A stretch of 41,504 nt of DNA from an uncultured Prevotella sp. (GCA_900554545.1 USHW01000015.1:1-41504), one strand, 5' to 3'. Positions 23,782 to 32,574 are shown, counted from the first letter of the stretch. The notes: generated from the sequence alone by a model not told the origin. Numbers and translations: made by a program.

Positions 23782-23948
23782 ATACAAATAAGCAAGAAAA
23801 CCGTGCCCGGCGCGTCCAAAAACTCATGCAGCAGCCCTGTTTTTCCTCCTCTTCCGGGCGAGTTCCGCCTTGCGCCCTTTGCTTTCCTGCTCTGCGGCGA
23901 AAGCTGAAAGTATTTCCGCTTTTATTTCGTTCAATCGAAATTTTGTAT

Positions 23949-23956
23949 TACCTTTG
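23949..23956 (+). promoter_or_regulatory. tRNA-Leu promoter -7 element
   Basis: TACCTTTG 34 bases before the tRNA; TTTC at 23925-23928 sits at the -33 distance. Confidence 0.55.
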
Positions 23957-23989
23957 CAACGGTTTTCAAACCAAATACATTGTAAACAT

Positions 23990-24071
23990 GCGCTTGTGGC
24001 GGAATTGGTAGACGCGCCAGACTTAGGATCTGGTGTCTCGCGACGTGTAGGTTCGAGTCCTATCAGGCGCA
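23990..24071 (+). tRNA. tRNA-Leu (anticodon UAG)
   Basis: 82 bases. Acceptor arm GCGCTTG pairs with CAGGCGC (one G-U), discriminator A at 24071. Anticodon stem CCAGA/TCTGG encloses loop CTTAGGA with anticodon TAG, reading CUA and other CUN leucine codons. A long variable arm (TGTCTCGCGACGTG) is typical of class II tRNA. T arm GTAGG-TTCGAGT-CCTAT. The CCA end is not encoded. The minus-strand frame across this tRNA is a known type of false gene. Confidence 0.96.
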
Positions 24072-24353
24072 CGAAGACGATTGCCAAGTGGTTGATATTC
24101 AGCCGCTTGGCATTTTGTTTTGTGCCAATTGTCGTGGCTTTGATGTATTGTTGTGTATTGTTTGTGCTGGTTTGAGCGGAGTGTTGGAACGTTTTGCTTT
24201 AAGGATTATTAAGTTTTTGTTTTTCCATTTTCTTTACATTGTGATTTCGTAAACCAGAGTTTGGAATGCGGATTGTGGCGTATTGTGAACTGTGTTTTTG
24301 TGCTTTTTTAGGTGAAAAATGGCTGTTTTACGGTCTTGTTTTGGCGTTTTTCG

Positions 24354-24442
24354 TGCAGAAAGGCGGTTAATGGTGGTGCGAAAGACGGTTAAATACATTG
24401 CAAAAGGTGGCGTTTTGCATTGTAAAAGGTCGTCTTTTGCAG
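24354..24442. repeat. R1 hairpin array, copy 7 (diverged)
   Basis: Units GAAAGGCGGTTAATGG, GCGAAAGACGGTTAAA, CAAAAGGTGGCGTTTTGCA and TAAAAGGTCGTCTTTTGC. Cores have lost much of their mutual pairing. Confidence 0.6.
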
Positions 24443-24637
24443 AGCGTTAGGGCAGGTACTGTGCGGCTTTTGACCGTAAGTAGTTGGTTTATAGCACTAT
24501 ACGTGAAATGTCGAAAAATGCTGTTTTTCATGCCGAACTGCGTTCCCATGCGCGCCGACGGCATCCTCAAGGGCTTAAACGGATTTTGACTTGCGGCTTT
24601 GTTGACATTGTTTTACAAAACAAAAGCTTTTATAGCA

Positions 24638-24780
24638 CTTTGTTTAAGAAGTTAAGGAGGTTACAGGAGTTAAAGAAGTTATAGCCAATAGCTTAACCGC
24701 AGACAACCAACAAGGCATTCGGCTTTAACTCCTAACGAAGCGTAGCGGAGTGATAACTTCTTTAACTCCTTTAACTTCCT
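24638..24780. repeat. R2 quasi-palindrome (GAAGTTAAAGG words)
   Basis: Left arm words TTAAGAAGTTAAGG, AGGAGTTAAAGAAGTTA (24648-24684); right arm ATAACTTCTTTAACTCC, TTTAACTTCC (24752-24780). The inner region carries a second pair: AACTCCTAACG... with no gene. It ends 12 bases before the -33 element of the parC promoter. Confidence 0.65.
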
Positions 24781-24791
24781 TGCCAAAATAT

Positions 24792-24822
24792 TTTGCATTT
24801 CGCTCAAATTGCACTATCTTTG
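24792..24822 (+). promoter_or_regulatory. parC promoter
   Basis: TTTG (24792-24795), exactly 19 bases, TATCTTTG (24815-24822): a perfect Bacteroidota promoter. It overlaps upstream in-frame codons, so the ATG at 24907 is the start. Confidence 0.78.
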
Positions 24823-24906
24823 TACCTTGCAAAGTGGCCGGGACACGTTTCTGCGCCGCGTTCAATGCCGCCCGGCGGCATTTTCTTCATATACAACAAC
24901 ATCATC

Positions 24907-27633
24907 ATGGACGACGAGATAAAGGACAACGAGAGCTTCGAGGAGCAGGCCGGAGACGTGGAACAGCCCGAAGAGGGCGTGGTGCAGGCCGGCGGCGAGG
25001 TGTACAAGCCTGTCAACAGGTTTGACGCTTCGGTGGTGCATCACCTTAGCGGAATGTACCAGAACTGGTTTCTCGACTACGCCTCTTATGTTATACTTGA
25101 GCGCGCCGTGCCCCACATAGAGGACGGCCTGAAGCCTGTGCAGCGGCGCATACTGCACTCTATGAAGCGCATGGACGACGGACGCTACAACAAGGTGGCC
25201 AACATCGTGGGGCACACGATGCAGTTCCACCCCCACGGCGATGCCTCGATAGGCGACGCCTTGGTGCAGTTGGGGCAGAAAGACCTGCTCGTTGACTGCC
25301 AGGGAAACTGGGGAAACATACTCACCGGCGACCGTGCGGCGGCTCCGCGATACATTGAGGCAAGGCTGTCGAAGTTCGCCTTGGATGTGGTTTTCAACCC
25401 CAAGACCACCGAGTGGCAGCTGAGCTATGACGGAAGGAACAAGGAACCCATCACGCTTCCGGCCAAGTTCCCGTTGCTTCTGGCGCAGGGCGCGGAGGGT
25501 ATAGCCGTCGGCCTGTCGTCGAAAATACTGCCCCACAACTTCAACGAGATATGCGACGCCGCCGTGAGCTGCCTTCACGACGAGCCGTTCATGCTTTATC
25601 CCGACTTCTCCACTGGCGGAAGCATCGACGTAAGCAAGTATAACGACGGCCAGCGCGGCGGCGTGCTGAAGGTAAGGGCAAAGATAGAGAAGCTCGACAG
25701 CAAGACCCTCGTCATCCGCGAGATACCTTATGGCAAGACAACTTCAACCCTAATAGACTCTATCCTGAAGGCAATCGAGAAAGGAAAAATCAAGGCGCGC
25801 AAGGTTGACGACAACACGGCGGCGCAGGTTGAGATACAAGTCCACCTGGCGCCGGGCGTTTCGTCAGACAAGACCATCGACGCCCTGTACGCCTTTTCGG
25901 ACTGCGAAATCAACATATCGCCCAACTGCTGCGTCATAGAGGACGACAAGCCGCAGTTCCTTTCGGTAAGCGACGTGCTGCGTTATTCGGTCAACCACAC
26001 GATGGACTTGCTCCGCAAGGAACTCGAAATACGCAAGCGCGAGCTTTTAGAGCAGCTGCATTTCGCCTCGCTTGAAAAGATTTTCATCGAGGAACGCATA
26101 TACAAGGACCGCAAGTTCGAGCTTGCTCCCGACATGGACGCGGCCTGCGCGCACATTGACGAGCGCCTTACGCCGTTCTATCCGCAGTTCATCCGCGAAG
26201 TGACAAAGGACGACATTCTGCGCCTTATGGACATAAAGATGGCGCGGATACTGAAGTTCAACAAGGACAAGGCCGACGAACTGATGGCCAAAATCAAGGC
26301 CGAGGTTGAGGAGATTGACTACAAGCTGGCCCACATGGTTGACGTAACGGCCGACTGGTTTACGTTCCTCAAGCAGAAATACGGTGCCGCCCATCCGCGA
26401 CTTACCGAGATAAAGAACTTCGACACGATAGAGGCCACCAAGGTTGTCGAGGCCAACGAGAAGCTGTACATCAACCGCAACGACGGCTTTATAGGCACGG
26501 GGCTGAAGAAAGACGAGTTCGTCTGCAACTGCTCCGACATCGATGACATCATCATTTTCTACAAGGACGGCAAGTATAAGGTCGTGAAAGTGGCCGACAA
26601 GATATTCGTCGGGAAGAACATCCTGCATGTGTCCGTGTTCAAGAAGAACGACAAGCGCACAATATACAACGTGGTTTACCGCGACGGAAAGCTCGGAAAA
26701 TACTACATGAAACGCTTTAACGTCACCAGCGTTACGCGCGACCGCGAGTACGACTTGACTATGGGCACGCCCGGTTCGCGTGTGGTTTACTTTACCGCCA
26801 ACCCCAACGGAGAGGCCGAAGTGATAAAAGTCACCCTCGACCCGGCACCCCGCTTGAAGAACATCTTTAAGGAAAAAGACTTCTCGGAGGTGGCAATCAA
26901 GGGGCGTTCGGCGCGCGGCGTGGTGATGACACGTTTCAACGTACACCGCATTTCGCTGAAAAGCCACGGCCACAGCACGCTCGGCGGACGTAAAGTCTGG
27001 TTCGACCCCGACGTGAAACGCCTCAACTACGACGACCACGGACGGCTTCTCGGCGAGTTCAACGAGGGCGACAGCATCCTTGTTGTGCTTGAGGGAGGCG
27101 ACTTCTACCTGTCAAACTTCGATGTGAACAACCACTATGAGGACAACATACGCATCATAGAGAAGTACGACGAGCACAAAGTGTGGACGGCGGTGCTCTA
27201 CGATGCCGACCAGCAAGGCTATCCTTACATAAAGCGTTTCATGCTGGAAGGCTCGAAGAGGAAGCAGAACTACGTCGGCGAAAACCCCAACAGCCGTCTC
27301 GTTTTCCTTACAGACGAGCCTTATCCGCGCTTCCGCATAACCTTCGGAGGCAACGATTCGTTCCGCGACCCGATGGAAGTCGACGCCGCGGAGTTCATTG
27401 CCGTAAAGGGCTTTAAGGCCAAGGGCAAGCGCCTTACCACGTGGACAGTTGACAAGATAGAACAACTTGAACCGTTGGAGCGTGCCGACGGTAATGAGGA
27501 CGATGATGAGGAGGAAGGCGGAATGCCGTCTGACGATGCGAAAGACGAGAACCTTGACCCCGATGCAGGCAAGAGCCAGCAGCAGGTTATTGACGAGATT
27601 ACCGGGCAGCTCAACCTCTTCGGCGAAGACTGA
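24907..27633 (+). CDS. parC: DNA topoisomerase IV subunit A
   Basis: 908 aa from MDDEIKDNESFEEQ. ParC is the cutting-rejoining subunit of the type IIA enzyme that decatenates daughter chromosomes. An acidic N-terminal extension (1-40) precedes the winged-helix core: SYVILERAVPHIEDGLKPVQRRIL, then GDASIGDALVQLGQ, and catalytic Tyr149 in AAAPRYIEARLS. A coiled-coil/tower region follows (about 350-500), then a C-terminal beta-pinwheel with repeats such as GTGLKKDEFVCNC, GKYKVVKVADKIFVG and KGRSARGVVMTRF. The tail is acidic (DDDEEEGGMPSDDAKDE). The lack of a GyrA-box signature and the DLLVDCQGNWGN stretch favour ParC over GyrA. parE is not in the window. A start at 24793 would lie in the promoter and is rejected. 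Confidence 0.93.
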   Translation: MDDEIKDNESFEEQAGDVEQPEEGVVQAGGEVYKPVNRFDASVVHHLSGMYQNWFLDYASYVILERAVPHIEDGLKPVQRRILHSMKRMDDGRYNKVANIVGHTMQFHPHGDASIGDALVQLGQKDLLVDCQGNWGNILTGDRAAAPRYIEARLSKFALDVVFNPKTTEWQLSYDGRNKEPITLPAKFPLLLAQGAEGIAVGLSSKILPHNFNEICDAAVSCLHDEPFMLYPDFSTGGSIDVSKYNDGQRGGVLKVRAKIEKLDSKTLVIREIPYGKTTSTLIDSILKAIEKGKIKARKVDDNTAAQVEIQVHLAPGVSSDKTIDALYAFSDCEINISPNCCVIEDDKPQFLSVSDVLRYSVNHTMDLLRKELEIRKRELLEQLHFASLEKIFIEERIYKDRKFELAPDMDAACAHIDERLTPFYPQFIREVTKDDILRLMDIKMARILKFNKDKADELMAKIKAEVEEIDYKLAHMVDVTADWFTFLKQKYGAAHPRLTEIKNFDTIEATKVVEANEKLYINRNDGFIGTGLKKDEFVCNCSDIDDIIIFYKDGKYKVVKVADKIFVGKNILHVSVFKKNDKRTIYNVVYRDGKLGKYYMKRFNVTSVTRDREYDLTMGTPGSRVVYFTANPNGEAEVIKVTLDPAPRLKNIFKEKDFSEVAIKGRSARGVVMTRFNVHRISLKSHGHSTLGGRKVWFDPDVKRLNYDDHGRLLGEFNEGDSILVVLEGGDFYLSNFDVNNHYEDNIRIIEKYDEHKVWTAVLYDADQQGYPYIKRFMLEGSKRKQNYVGENPNSRLVFLTDEPYPRFRITFGGNDSFRDPMEVDAAEFIAVKGFKAKGKRLTTWTVDKIEQLEPLERADGNEDDDEEEGGMPSDDAKDENLDPDAGKSQQQVIDEITGQLNLFGED

Positions 27634-27693
27634 AAGCCTCTTCCTGTCCCTCACACGTGGTGAGTGAATGTGCAAGCAACTATAATTAACCAC

Positions 27694-27724
27694 GCCCCTC
27701 ATCATTTGTAAGGCAGTGAGGGGC
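27694..27724. promoter_or_regulatory. Inverted repeat before the DUF3316 gene
   Basis: GCCCCTCA (27694-27701) pairs with TGAGGGGC (27717-27724) over a 15-base loop, ending 10 bases before the start codon. A second dyad, CTCAC-ACGTG-GTGAG, lies at 27654-27668. There is no T-run, so it is not a clear terminator for parC; a 5' leader hairpin is possible. Confidence 0.45.
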
Positions 27725-27734
27725 TGCATATTGG

Positions 27735-28556
27735 ATGATGAAAGCGATACGTTTAATTTGCATATCAGTGTTTTCCGTCCTGCCGCTGGCCGTTTTCGGC
27801 CAGGGCGGTGACACCTTATATAGTAATAAGGTGATAACAAACGCCCAGATGCTTGGCATTGGCGGTGCAAGCATTCTTGACACATACCTGTCGCCGGAGG
27901 AGTATTCGGGCTGGGAGTTGCGTTATGTTTCGCATACAATCCGCCGCCGTGAAGGCAGCCGCTGGTCCCGTATGCTCATGCACCAAGGCTCGTTTGCATA
28001 CGCCGACAACCGTTCGGGCAACGGCAGCGAGATGGCCGGCATGTACACGTTTACCTACGGTGTGCATTACAACTGGGACTTTATGGGCGGCCGGTTCAAT
28101 GTAATGGCTGGTGCGCAGGCCGACCTTGACGTGGGCTTCCTTTACAACACGCGCAACGGGAACAACCCTGCGCAGGCGCGTCTTGCGCTCAACATCGCCC
28201 CGAGTGCCGCCGCGACATACCGCTTCAGGCTTGGGCGTGTGCCCATGTCGGCGCGCTATCAGGCCAGCGTTCCGCTGTTCGGAGTGATGTTCAGTCCAAA
28301 TTACGGCCAGTCATATTACGAGATTTTCTCGCGCGGCGACTACGACCACAACGTCGTTCCTACAACAGTCGCCTCCACGCCGTCGCTCCGCCAGATGCTC
28401 ACTGTTGACTTCACGCTCGGCAAGACGACGCTCCGCGTGGGCTATCTCGGCGACTACCGCCAGGCCAAGGTCAACAACCTGAAGTATCATACATATTCAA
28501 ACATGTTCCTTATAGGTTTCGTAAGGACGTTCAAACTTACCAACATCATCCCATGA
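27735..28556 (+). CDS. DUF3316 family exported protein
   Basis: 273 aa. Signal peptide (MMKAIRLICISVFSVLPLAVFG then Q). The mature part resembles DUF3316: GIGGASILDTYLSPEEYSGWELRYVSHTIRR, then a YADNRSGNGSEMAGMYTFTYGVHYNWDF stretch, followed by barrel-like alternating strands and a final YHTYSNMFLIGFVRTF. Outer-membrane barrel location is inferred. Met1 and Met2 are adjacent, so the start may be 27738. The stop overlaps the start of the S41 peptidase gene (ATGA), so the two products are probably made together and may work on the same substrate. Confidence 0.82.
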   Translation: MMKAIRLICISVFSVLPLAVFGQGGDTLYSNKVITNAQMLGIGGASILDTYLSPEEYSGWELRYVSHTIRRREGSRWSRMLMHQGSFAYADNRSGNGSEMAGMYTFTYGVHYNWDFMGGRFNVMAGAQADLDVGFLYNTRNGNNPAQARLALNIAPSAAATYRFRLGRVPMSARYQASVPLFGVMFSPNYGQSYYEIFSRGDYDHNVVPTTVASTPSLRQMLTVDFTLGKTTLRVGYLGDYRQAKVNNLKYHTYSNMFLIGFVRTFKLTNIIP

Positions 28557-29566
28557 AAAAGCTGTTTTACGTCATAATTCCACTTCTTGCGGCCTTCGTT
28601 GCGGCATCATGCGTTGACGAGGAAGAGTTTTCCGACAGTCCGGAAGGCAACTTCGAGGCACTCTGGAAGATAATGGACGAGCGTTATTGCTTCTTCGGCT
28701 ACAAGGCCGACGAGTACGGACTTGACTGGAACGAGGTGCGTGCGAGGTACAGCCTGCAGGTGGACGAGAGGATGAACGACGACCAGCTGTTCGAGGTTTT
28801 GGGCAATATGCTCGGCGAACTGCGCGACGGACACGTGAACCTTTACTCTCCGTTTGACAACGCGAGGTATTGGAGTTGGAAGGAAGACTATCCCACCAAC
28901 TTCAGCGATTCCCTGCTGCGCCGCTATCTTGGGACAGATTACAAGATTGCGTCGGGGCTTCAATACCGCAAGCTCGACGACAACATAGGCTACATCTACT
29001 GTCCTTCGTTCGAGAACGGCATCGGCGACGGCAACCTTGACGAGGTGCTTTATTACCTCGCTTCGTGCACGGGACTGATTGTAGACGTGCGCGGCAACGG
29101 CGGCGGACAGCTCACAACGGCGGAGAAACTGGCTACTCGCTTTACCGACGAGAGCATCCATGTAGGCTACATACAGCACAAGACTGGGCCTGGGCACGAT
29201 GATTTCTCCGAGCCGGAGAAGCAGACCTTGAAGCCGTCGAGCGGCATACGGTGGCACAAGCAGGTTGTAGTGCTTACCAACCGCGAGGTGTTCAGCGCGG
29301 CCAACGAGTTCGTGAAGTACATGAAGTGCTGCCCCAACGTAACTGTGGTTGGCGACAAGACGGGCGGCGGAGCAGGCATGCCGATGAGCAGCGAGCTGCC
29401 AAACGGCTGGGCGGTGAGGTTCAGCGCCTGCCCGATGTACGACAAGGACCTGCAGTGTACCGAGTTCGGCATCGAGCCGGACTACAGCGTCAGCCTGACG
29501 GACGACGACTTCCAGAAGGGTGAGGACACGATAATCGAGTATGCGAGAAAGTTAATTAATAGTTGA
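28553..29566 (+). CDS. S41 family peptidase, lipoprotein
   Basis: 337 aa. The signal with lipobox (AAFVAAS-C20) is followed by an acidic VDEEEF run, which resembles the surface-export signal of Bacteroidota lipoproteins. An N-terminal helical domain (25-130, with LGELRDGHVNLYSP typical of tail-specific proteases) precedes the catalytic core: GYIYCPSF, LIVDVRGNGGGQ, the nucleophile Ser248 in NREVFSAANEFV, and the conserved Lys in VVGDKTGGGAGMP. There is no obvious PDZ domain. It is coupled to the DUF3316 gene by an ATGA overlap. The stop codon lies in an R2 repeat arm, so the last residues (KLINS) may be shaped by the repeat. Substrate unknown. Confidence 0.9.
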   Translation: MKKLFYVIIPLLAAFVAASCVDEEEFSDSPEGNFEALWKIMDERYCFFGYKADEYGLDWNEVRARYSLQVDERMNDDQLFEVLGNMLGELRDGHVNLYSPFDNARYWSWKEDYPTNFSDSLLRRYLGTDYKIASGLQYRKLDDNIGYIYCPSFENGIGDGNLDEVLYYLASCTGLIVDVRGNGGGQLTTAEKLATRFTDESIHVGYIQHKTGPGHDDFSEPEKQTLKPSSGIRWHKQVVVLTNREVFSAANEFVKYMKCCPNVTVVGDKTGGGAGMPMSSELPNGWAVRFSACPMYDKDLQCTEFGIEPDYSVSLTDDDFQKGEDTIIEYARKLINS

Positions 29567-29661
29567 AAATGGAGAGTTGAGAATGGAGAATTATGATTTG
29601 CTTTGTTGTTTTAACGTGCAATGGTAATCATAATTCTCCATTCTCAACTCTCCATTCTCAA
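29563..29661. repeat. R2 quasi-palindrome, 36-base arms with one mismatch
   Basis: Left arm 29563-29598 and right arm 29626-29661 match as inverted copies at 35 of 36 positions (words GGAGAGTTGAGAATGG and ATTATGATT). The left arm starts on the peptidase stop codon; the right arm ends 13 bases before the ABC gene. The 27-base loop begins TGCTTTGTTG-like. Confidence 0.82.
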
Positions 29662-29674
29662 TTAAAATAAAATA

Positions 29675-30460
29675 ATGATAGGAATAAAAGACCTTTCCAT
29701 CGGCTACCGCCAGCATGGCGGCAACCGTCTTGTGGCGTCGGGCATCAATGCCGAAATCGAGGGCGGACGCTTCACTTGCCTTATCGGGGCGAACGGGGCG
29801 GGCAAGTCGACGCTGCTCAAGACGCTTGCCGGTTTTCTGCCGAAGTTGGGCGGCAGCATATATATAAAAGGTAAGGAAATATCCGATTACACGGCCAAGG
29901 ACATGGCGCGGACGGTAGGTGTGGTGCTTACCGCGCGCCCCGAAGCCATGAACATGACCGTTGAAGAGACCGTTGCGCTCGGCCGCACGCCGTACACGGG
30001 CTTTTGGGGTACGCTGTCCGACGGCGACAGGCGCATCGTCAGCGAGTCGATGGAGCAGGTTGGAATATCCCGACTGGCGCGGCGCGTAATATCGACGCTG
30101 AGCGACGGAGAGCGGCAGAAGATGATGATAGCCAAGGCTTTGGCGCAACAGACGCCGGTAATCTTCCTCGACGAGCCGACGGCTTACCTCGACTATCCCA
30201 GCAAGGTGGAGGCGATGCTCCTCCTTGCGCGCCTCAGCCACGACACGGGCAAGACCATCTTCATGTCAACCCACGACCTCGAGCTTGCCCTCCAGGCTGC
30301 CGACACGCTCTGGCTCATGCTCGGCGACGGCTGCATACATACCGGCACGCCGCACGGACTGGCCTCTTCGGGCCGCCTTTCGGCCTTCATCGAGCGCACG
30401 GGAATAGTCTTTGACAGGGACACTTTGCGCATAACGGTTGACAAATCCGTAATCCGTTGA
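29675..30460 (+). CDS. ABC transporter ATP-binding protein (FecE/BtuD-like)
   Basis: 261 aa. Complete ATPase: Walker A GANGAGKST (near residue 38), Q-loop region VVLTARPEAMNMTVEETVALGRTPY, signature LSDGERQKMMIAKAL, Walker B VIFLDEPTAYLD and switch His in FMSTHDLEL. The TVEETVALGRTPYTG segment is typical of ATPases for iron-siderophore, haem or cobalamin import. The usual permease (FecD/BtuC) and binding-protein genes are not adjacent, so it is an orphan in this window; it may serve permeases encoded elsewhere. It has no obvious promoter, lying 13 bases after an R2 element. Confidence 0.92.
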   Translation: MIGIKDLSIGYRQHGGNRLVASGINAEIEGGRFTCLIGANGAGKSTLLKTLAGFLPKLGGSIYIKGKEISDYTAKDMARTVGVVLTARPEAMNMTVEETVALGRTPYTGFWGTLSDGDRRIVSESMEQVGISRLARRVISTLSDGERQKMMIAKALAQQTPVIFLDEPTAYLDYPSKVEAMLLLARLSHDTGKTIFMSTHDLELALQAADTLWLMLGDGCIHTGTPHGLASSGRLSAFIERTGIVFDRDTLRITVDKSVIR

Positions 30461-30485
30461 CATACAGTAACTTACGAAACGCTTT

Positions 30486-30550
30486 CCAAAAGGCCGTCTT
30501 TTACACGCTAAAAGACGGCCTTTTGCATTGTAAAACGTGACCTTTTGCAT
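30486..30550. repeat. R1 hairpin array, copy 8; terminator of the ABC gene
   Basis: AAAAGGCCGTCTTTTA (30488-30503) pairs perfectly over 16 bp with TAAAAGACGGCCTTTT (30509-30524) around CACGC; a third, weaker unit (AAAACGTGACCTTTTGCA) follows. It begins 27 bases after the ABC stop. Confidence 0.82.
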
Positions 30551-30567
30551 TCCGATTTGCCATGTTT

Positions 30568-30676
30568 TAAAATGAGAATGGAGAGCAGGGAACGTATGAT
30601 TGTGATTTGTCTTGTTTTAAGATGGCCTCAAGGCTAATCATAATTGTCAACCGTCGTTTCCCCATTCCCCATTTAA
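30568..30676. repeat. R2 quasi-palindrome (diverged)
   Basis: Left words GAGAATGGAGAGCAGGG and TATGATTGTGATT; right words AATCATAATTG and CCCCATTCCCCATT. It is related to the copies at 10742 and 29563 but with more mismatches. Confidence 0.6.
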
Positions 30677-30802
30677 CAGCCGCTCTTCTGCCGGTATTGC
30701 ATGCTCCGTTGGCTGACGGATAAATAGCGGTGAAACGTTTTTTTCGTTGCAGACAAATGTTTCTTTTTGTCACATTTTGTGTATAAATAAAGAAAAATTG
30801 CT

Positions 30803-30810
30803 TATTTTTG
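30803..30810 (+). promoter_or_regulatory. Promoter -7 element before the TPR/AraC regulator
   Basis: TATTTTTG; TTTG at 30776-30779 lies 23 bases upstream. The only in-frame codons nearby are TTG 30808 (inside this element) and GTG 30817. Confidence 0.5.
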
Positions 30811-30816
30811 CAGCAG

Positions 30817-32574
30817 GTGATACAGCTTTTACGACATATTAAGACTGCGCGTGCGCTGGCATGTGTGCTGGCGCTGGTGTCGCTTGCCTTGTGCTTCAGG
30901 GCTTCTGCTGCTGCCGTCAACAAGTACGACAGCCTCATAGCCAAGTGCCGAGACTGGACGAGCGACAGGATAATAGCCGCCGGAGACAGATACAAGCAGC
31001 AAGGCAACGACGAGAAGGCGCTCGTGATGTACATGATGGTGTGCAACAGGGTGGAGCCTGACATGTCAGACGCCGATGCCAGGACGTGCGCTTTGGCACA
31101 TCTGAAGACCGGCGACATATACTATGACGGCGGCAATTTTTCCAACGCCTTGCTGTTCTACGTCGACGGATTGAAGGTCAGCGAGCGCAGCAGTGATATG
31201 CCATATTCGGCCGTTTTCTACAAGAACATGGGCAATGTGTACAGCATGTTCCAGGATTATGAAACCGGCATACGCCTTTACACTAAAGGCATCGAGTACG
31301 GAAAAGCCGCCGGCGACAACGAGACCGTGTACAAAATATGCCAGAACCTGACCGGGGCTTACATCTACACGGGCGACGTCAAGAGCGCGCGCCGCTATTA
31401 TGCCGAGGCGCAGCATACGCCCCACAAGCCGACAGACGTAAGCCGCTTTATGGACGGTTACACGCATGGCATTGTGCTAAAAGGCGAGGGGCGGCTGGGC
31501 GAAGCCGTAACCATATTCAAGCGTTTGGCCGCCAAGGCCGGCGCGGCGGGCATCGGGGCGCGTTACGAGTGCTCGGCCTACAATGAGGTGTATAAGGTTT
31601 ACGAGAGCATGGGATACAGCGATTCTACCCTTGTTTACATGAACCTCTGCAACCGCCTGGCCGAAAAGAACGGCTTGAGGCACATGTTCGTTGACGTTTT
31701 GAAGTCGCTTTCCGATTTTTATGCGGCCAAGGGCGACAGGCGCAAGGCTCTCGACATGAAGCTGGAATATTATGCCGTGAAAGACTCGGTGTTCGACCTA
31801 CGTGAGCTTGACATGGTGAAAAACCAGCACTTCCTGTACGAAACGGAGAAGGCGCAGCGCGACATTTCAGCCCTGAGGCGTGCTGAGGAACGTAGGTTGC
31901 AGGTGATAAGCCACCAGCGCGCCATAATAGCCTGCGTCACGGTGGGCATAGTCCTGGTGTCGCTGTTGCTGCTGTATGTCTACCGGCAGAAGTGCCGCCT
32001 GGACGAGAACTACCGCAGCCTGTTCAACCTCAACCGCCAGATTTCAGCCGGAAACACGGTTGAAGGCGAACGCAAGAAAGCTGTTGTGCAGGCTGGACAG
32101 CCTGCGCCGTCAGAACCGCAGGAAGTGTTTGCGGCTGACGAAAGTGACGACGCAAAGTACAAGGGAAGCAGCCTTAACGACGAACAGCGCGACAAGCTGG
32201 CTGCGGCGATAGCCAGCGAGATGGACAACGGCACCGAATTCTGCAATCCCGACTTCTCTTTGGACACTCTGGCAAGGATTGTAGGCTCTAACAGCACCTA
32301 TGTGTCCCAGACCATCAACGCCGTCTACGGCAAGAACTTCAGCAACTTCGTCAACGAATACCGTGTGCGGTTGGCCTGCCGCCGACTGGCCGATGTTGAG
32401 CATTATGGCAACATCACCATACGCGGTGTCGGCGAAAGTGTGGGCTACTCGGCATACGGCACTTTCATAAAAGTGTTCAAGAACATCACCGGAATGCCGC
32501 CGTCGCTCTATCGGAAAATGGCTCTTGAGGAGGCGGAAAGCTTTTCCGGGGCTGGTGTTGTTCACAATTCGTGA
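30817..32574 (+). CDS. Membrane-anchored TPR regulator with AraC-type DNA-binding domain
   Basis: About 585 aa. An N-terminal signal or anchor (ARALACVLALVSLALCFRASA) is followed by TPR-like helical repeats (about 50-330, with GDIYYDGGNFSNALLFY, NMGNVYSMFQDYETGIRLYTKG and NLTGAYIYTGDVKSARRYY), a coiled-coil segment, one transmembrane helix (about 368-388, IACVTVGIVLVSLLLLYVY), a linker, and a C-terminal AraC-type double helix-turn-helix (about 465-575: FSLDTLARIVGSNSTYVSQTINAVYG, then RLACRRLADVEH and GESVGYSAYGTFIKVFKNITGMPPSLYR). It probably senses an envelope signal through the TPRs and binds DNA at the membrane. No ATG exists between the upstream in-frame stop (30784-30786) and residue 70 or so; GTG 30817 is chosen, with TTG 30808 as alternative. 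Confidence 0.85.
   Translation: MIQLLRHIKTARALACVLALVSLALCFRASAAAVNKYDSLIAKCRDWTSDRIIAAGDRYKQQGNDEKALVMYMMVCNRVEPDMSDADARTCALAHLKTGDIYYDGGNFSNALLFYVDGLKVSERSSDMPYSAVFYKNMGNVYSMFQDYETGIRLYTKGIEYGKAAGDNETVYKICQNLTGAYIYTGDVKSARRYYAEAQHTPHKPTDVSRFMDGYTHGIVLKGEGRLGEAVTIFKRLAAKAGAAGIGARYECSAYNEVYKVYESMGYSDSTLVYMNLCNRLAEKNGLRHMFVDVLKSLSDFYAAKGDRRKALDMKLEYYAVKDSVFDLRELDMVKNQHFLYETEKAQRDISALRRAEERRLQVISHQRAIIACVTVGIVLVSLLLLYVYRQKCRLDENYRSLFNLNRQISAGNTVEGERKKAVVQAGQPAPSEPQEVFAADESDDAKYKGSSLNDEQRDKLAAAIASEMDNGTEFCNPDFSLDTLARIVGSNSTYVSQTINAVYGKNFSNFVNEYRVRLACRRLADVEHYGNITIRGVGESVGYSAYGTFIKVFKNITGMPPSLYRKMALEEAESFSGAGVVHNS

Larger units (their letters stand above)
24072..24906. other. tRNA-Leu to parC intergenic region
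   Basis: 835 bases. It starts with AT- and T-rich DNA without features I can name, then an R1 array (24354-24442), then an R2 element (24638-24780), then the parC promoter. Short open frames here lack plausible start context or motifs. Confidence 0.5.
30461..30816. other. ABC gene to regulator intergenic region
   Basis: It contains an R1 array (30486-30550), an R2 element (30568-30676) and an AT-rich promoter region with TATTTTTG at 30803-30810. No gene seen. Confidence 0.5.

Noticed and set aside
23824..24087. Minus-strand open frame across the tRNA
   Set aside because: Its N-terminal half is the antisense of tRNA-Leu, a common false protein, and the rest lies in its promoter region.
30567..31118. 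Minus-strand frame of 183 codons
   Set aside because: It spans an R2 element, the promoter and the start of the TPR/AraC gene in antisense; no coding signal.
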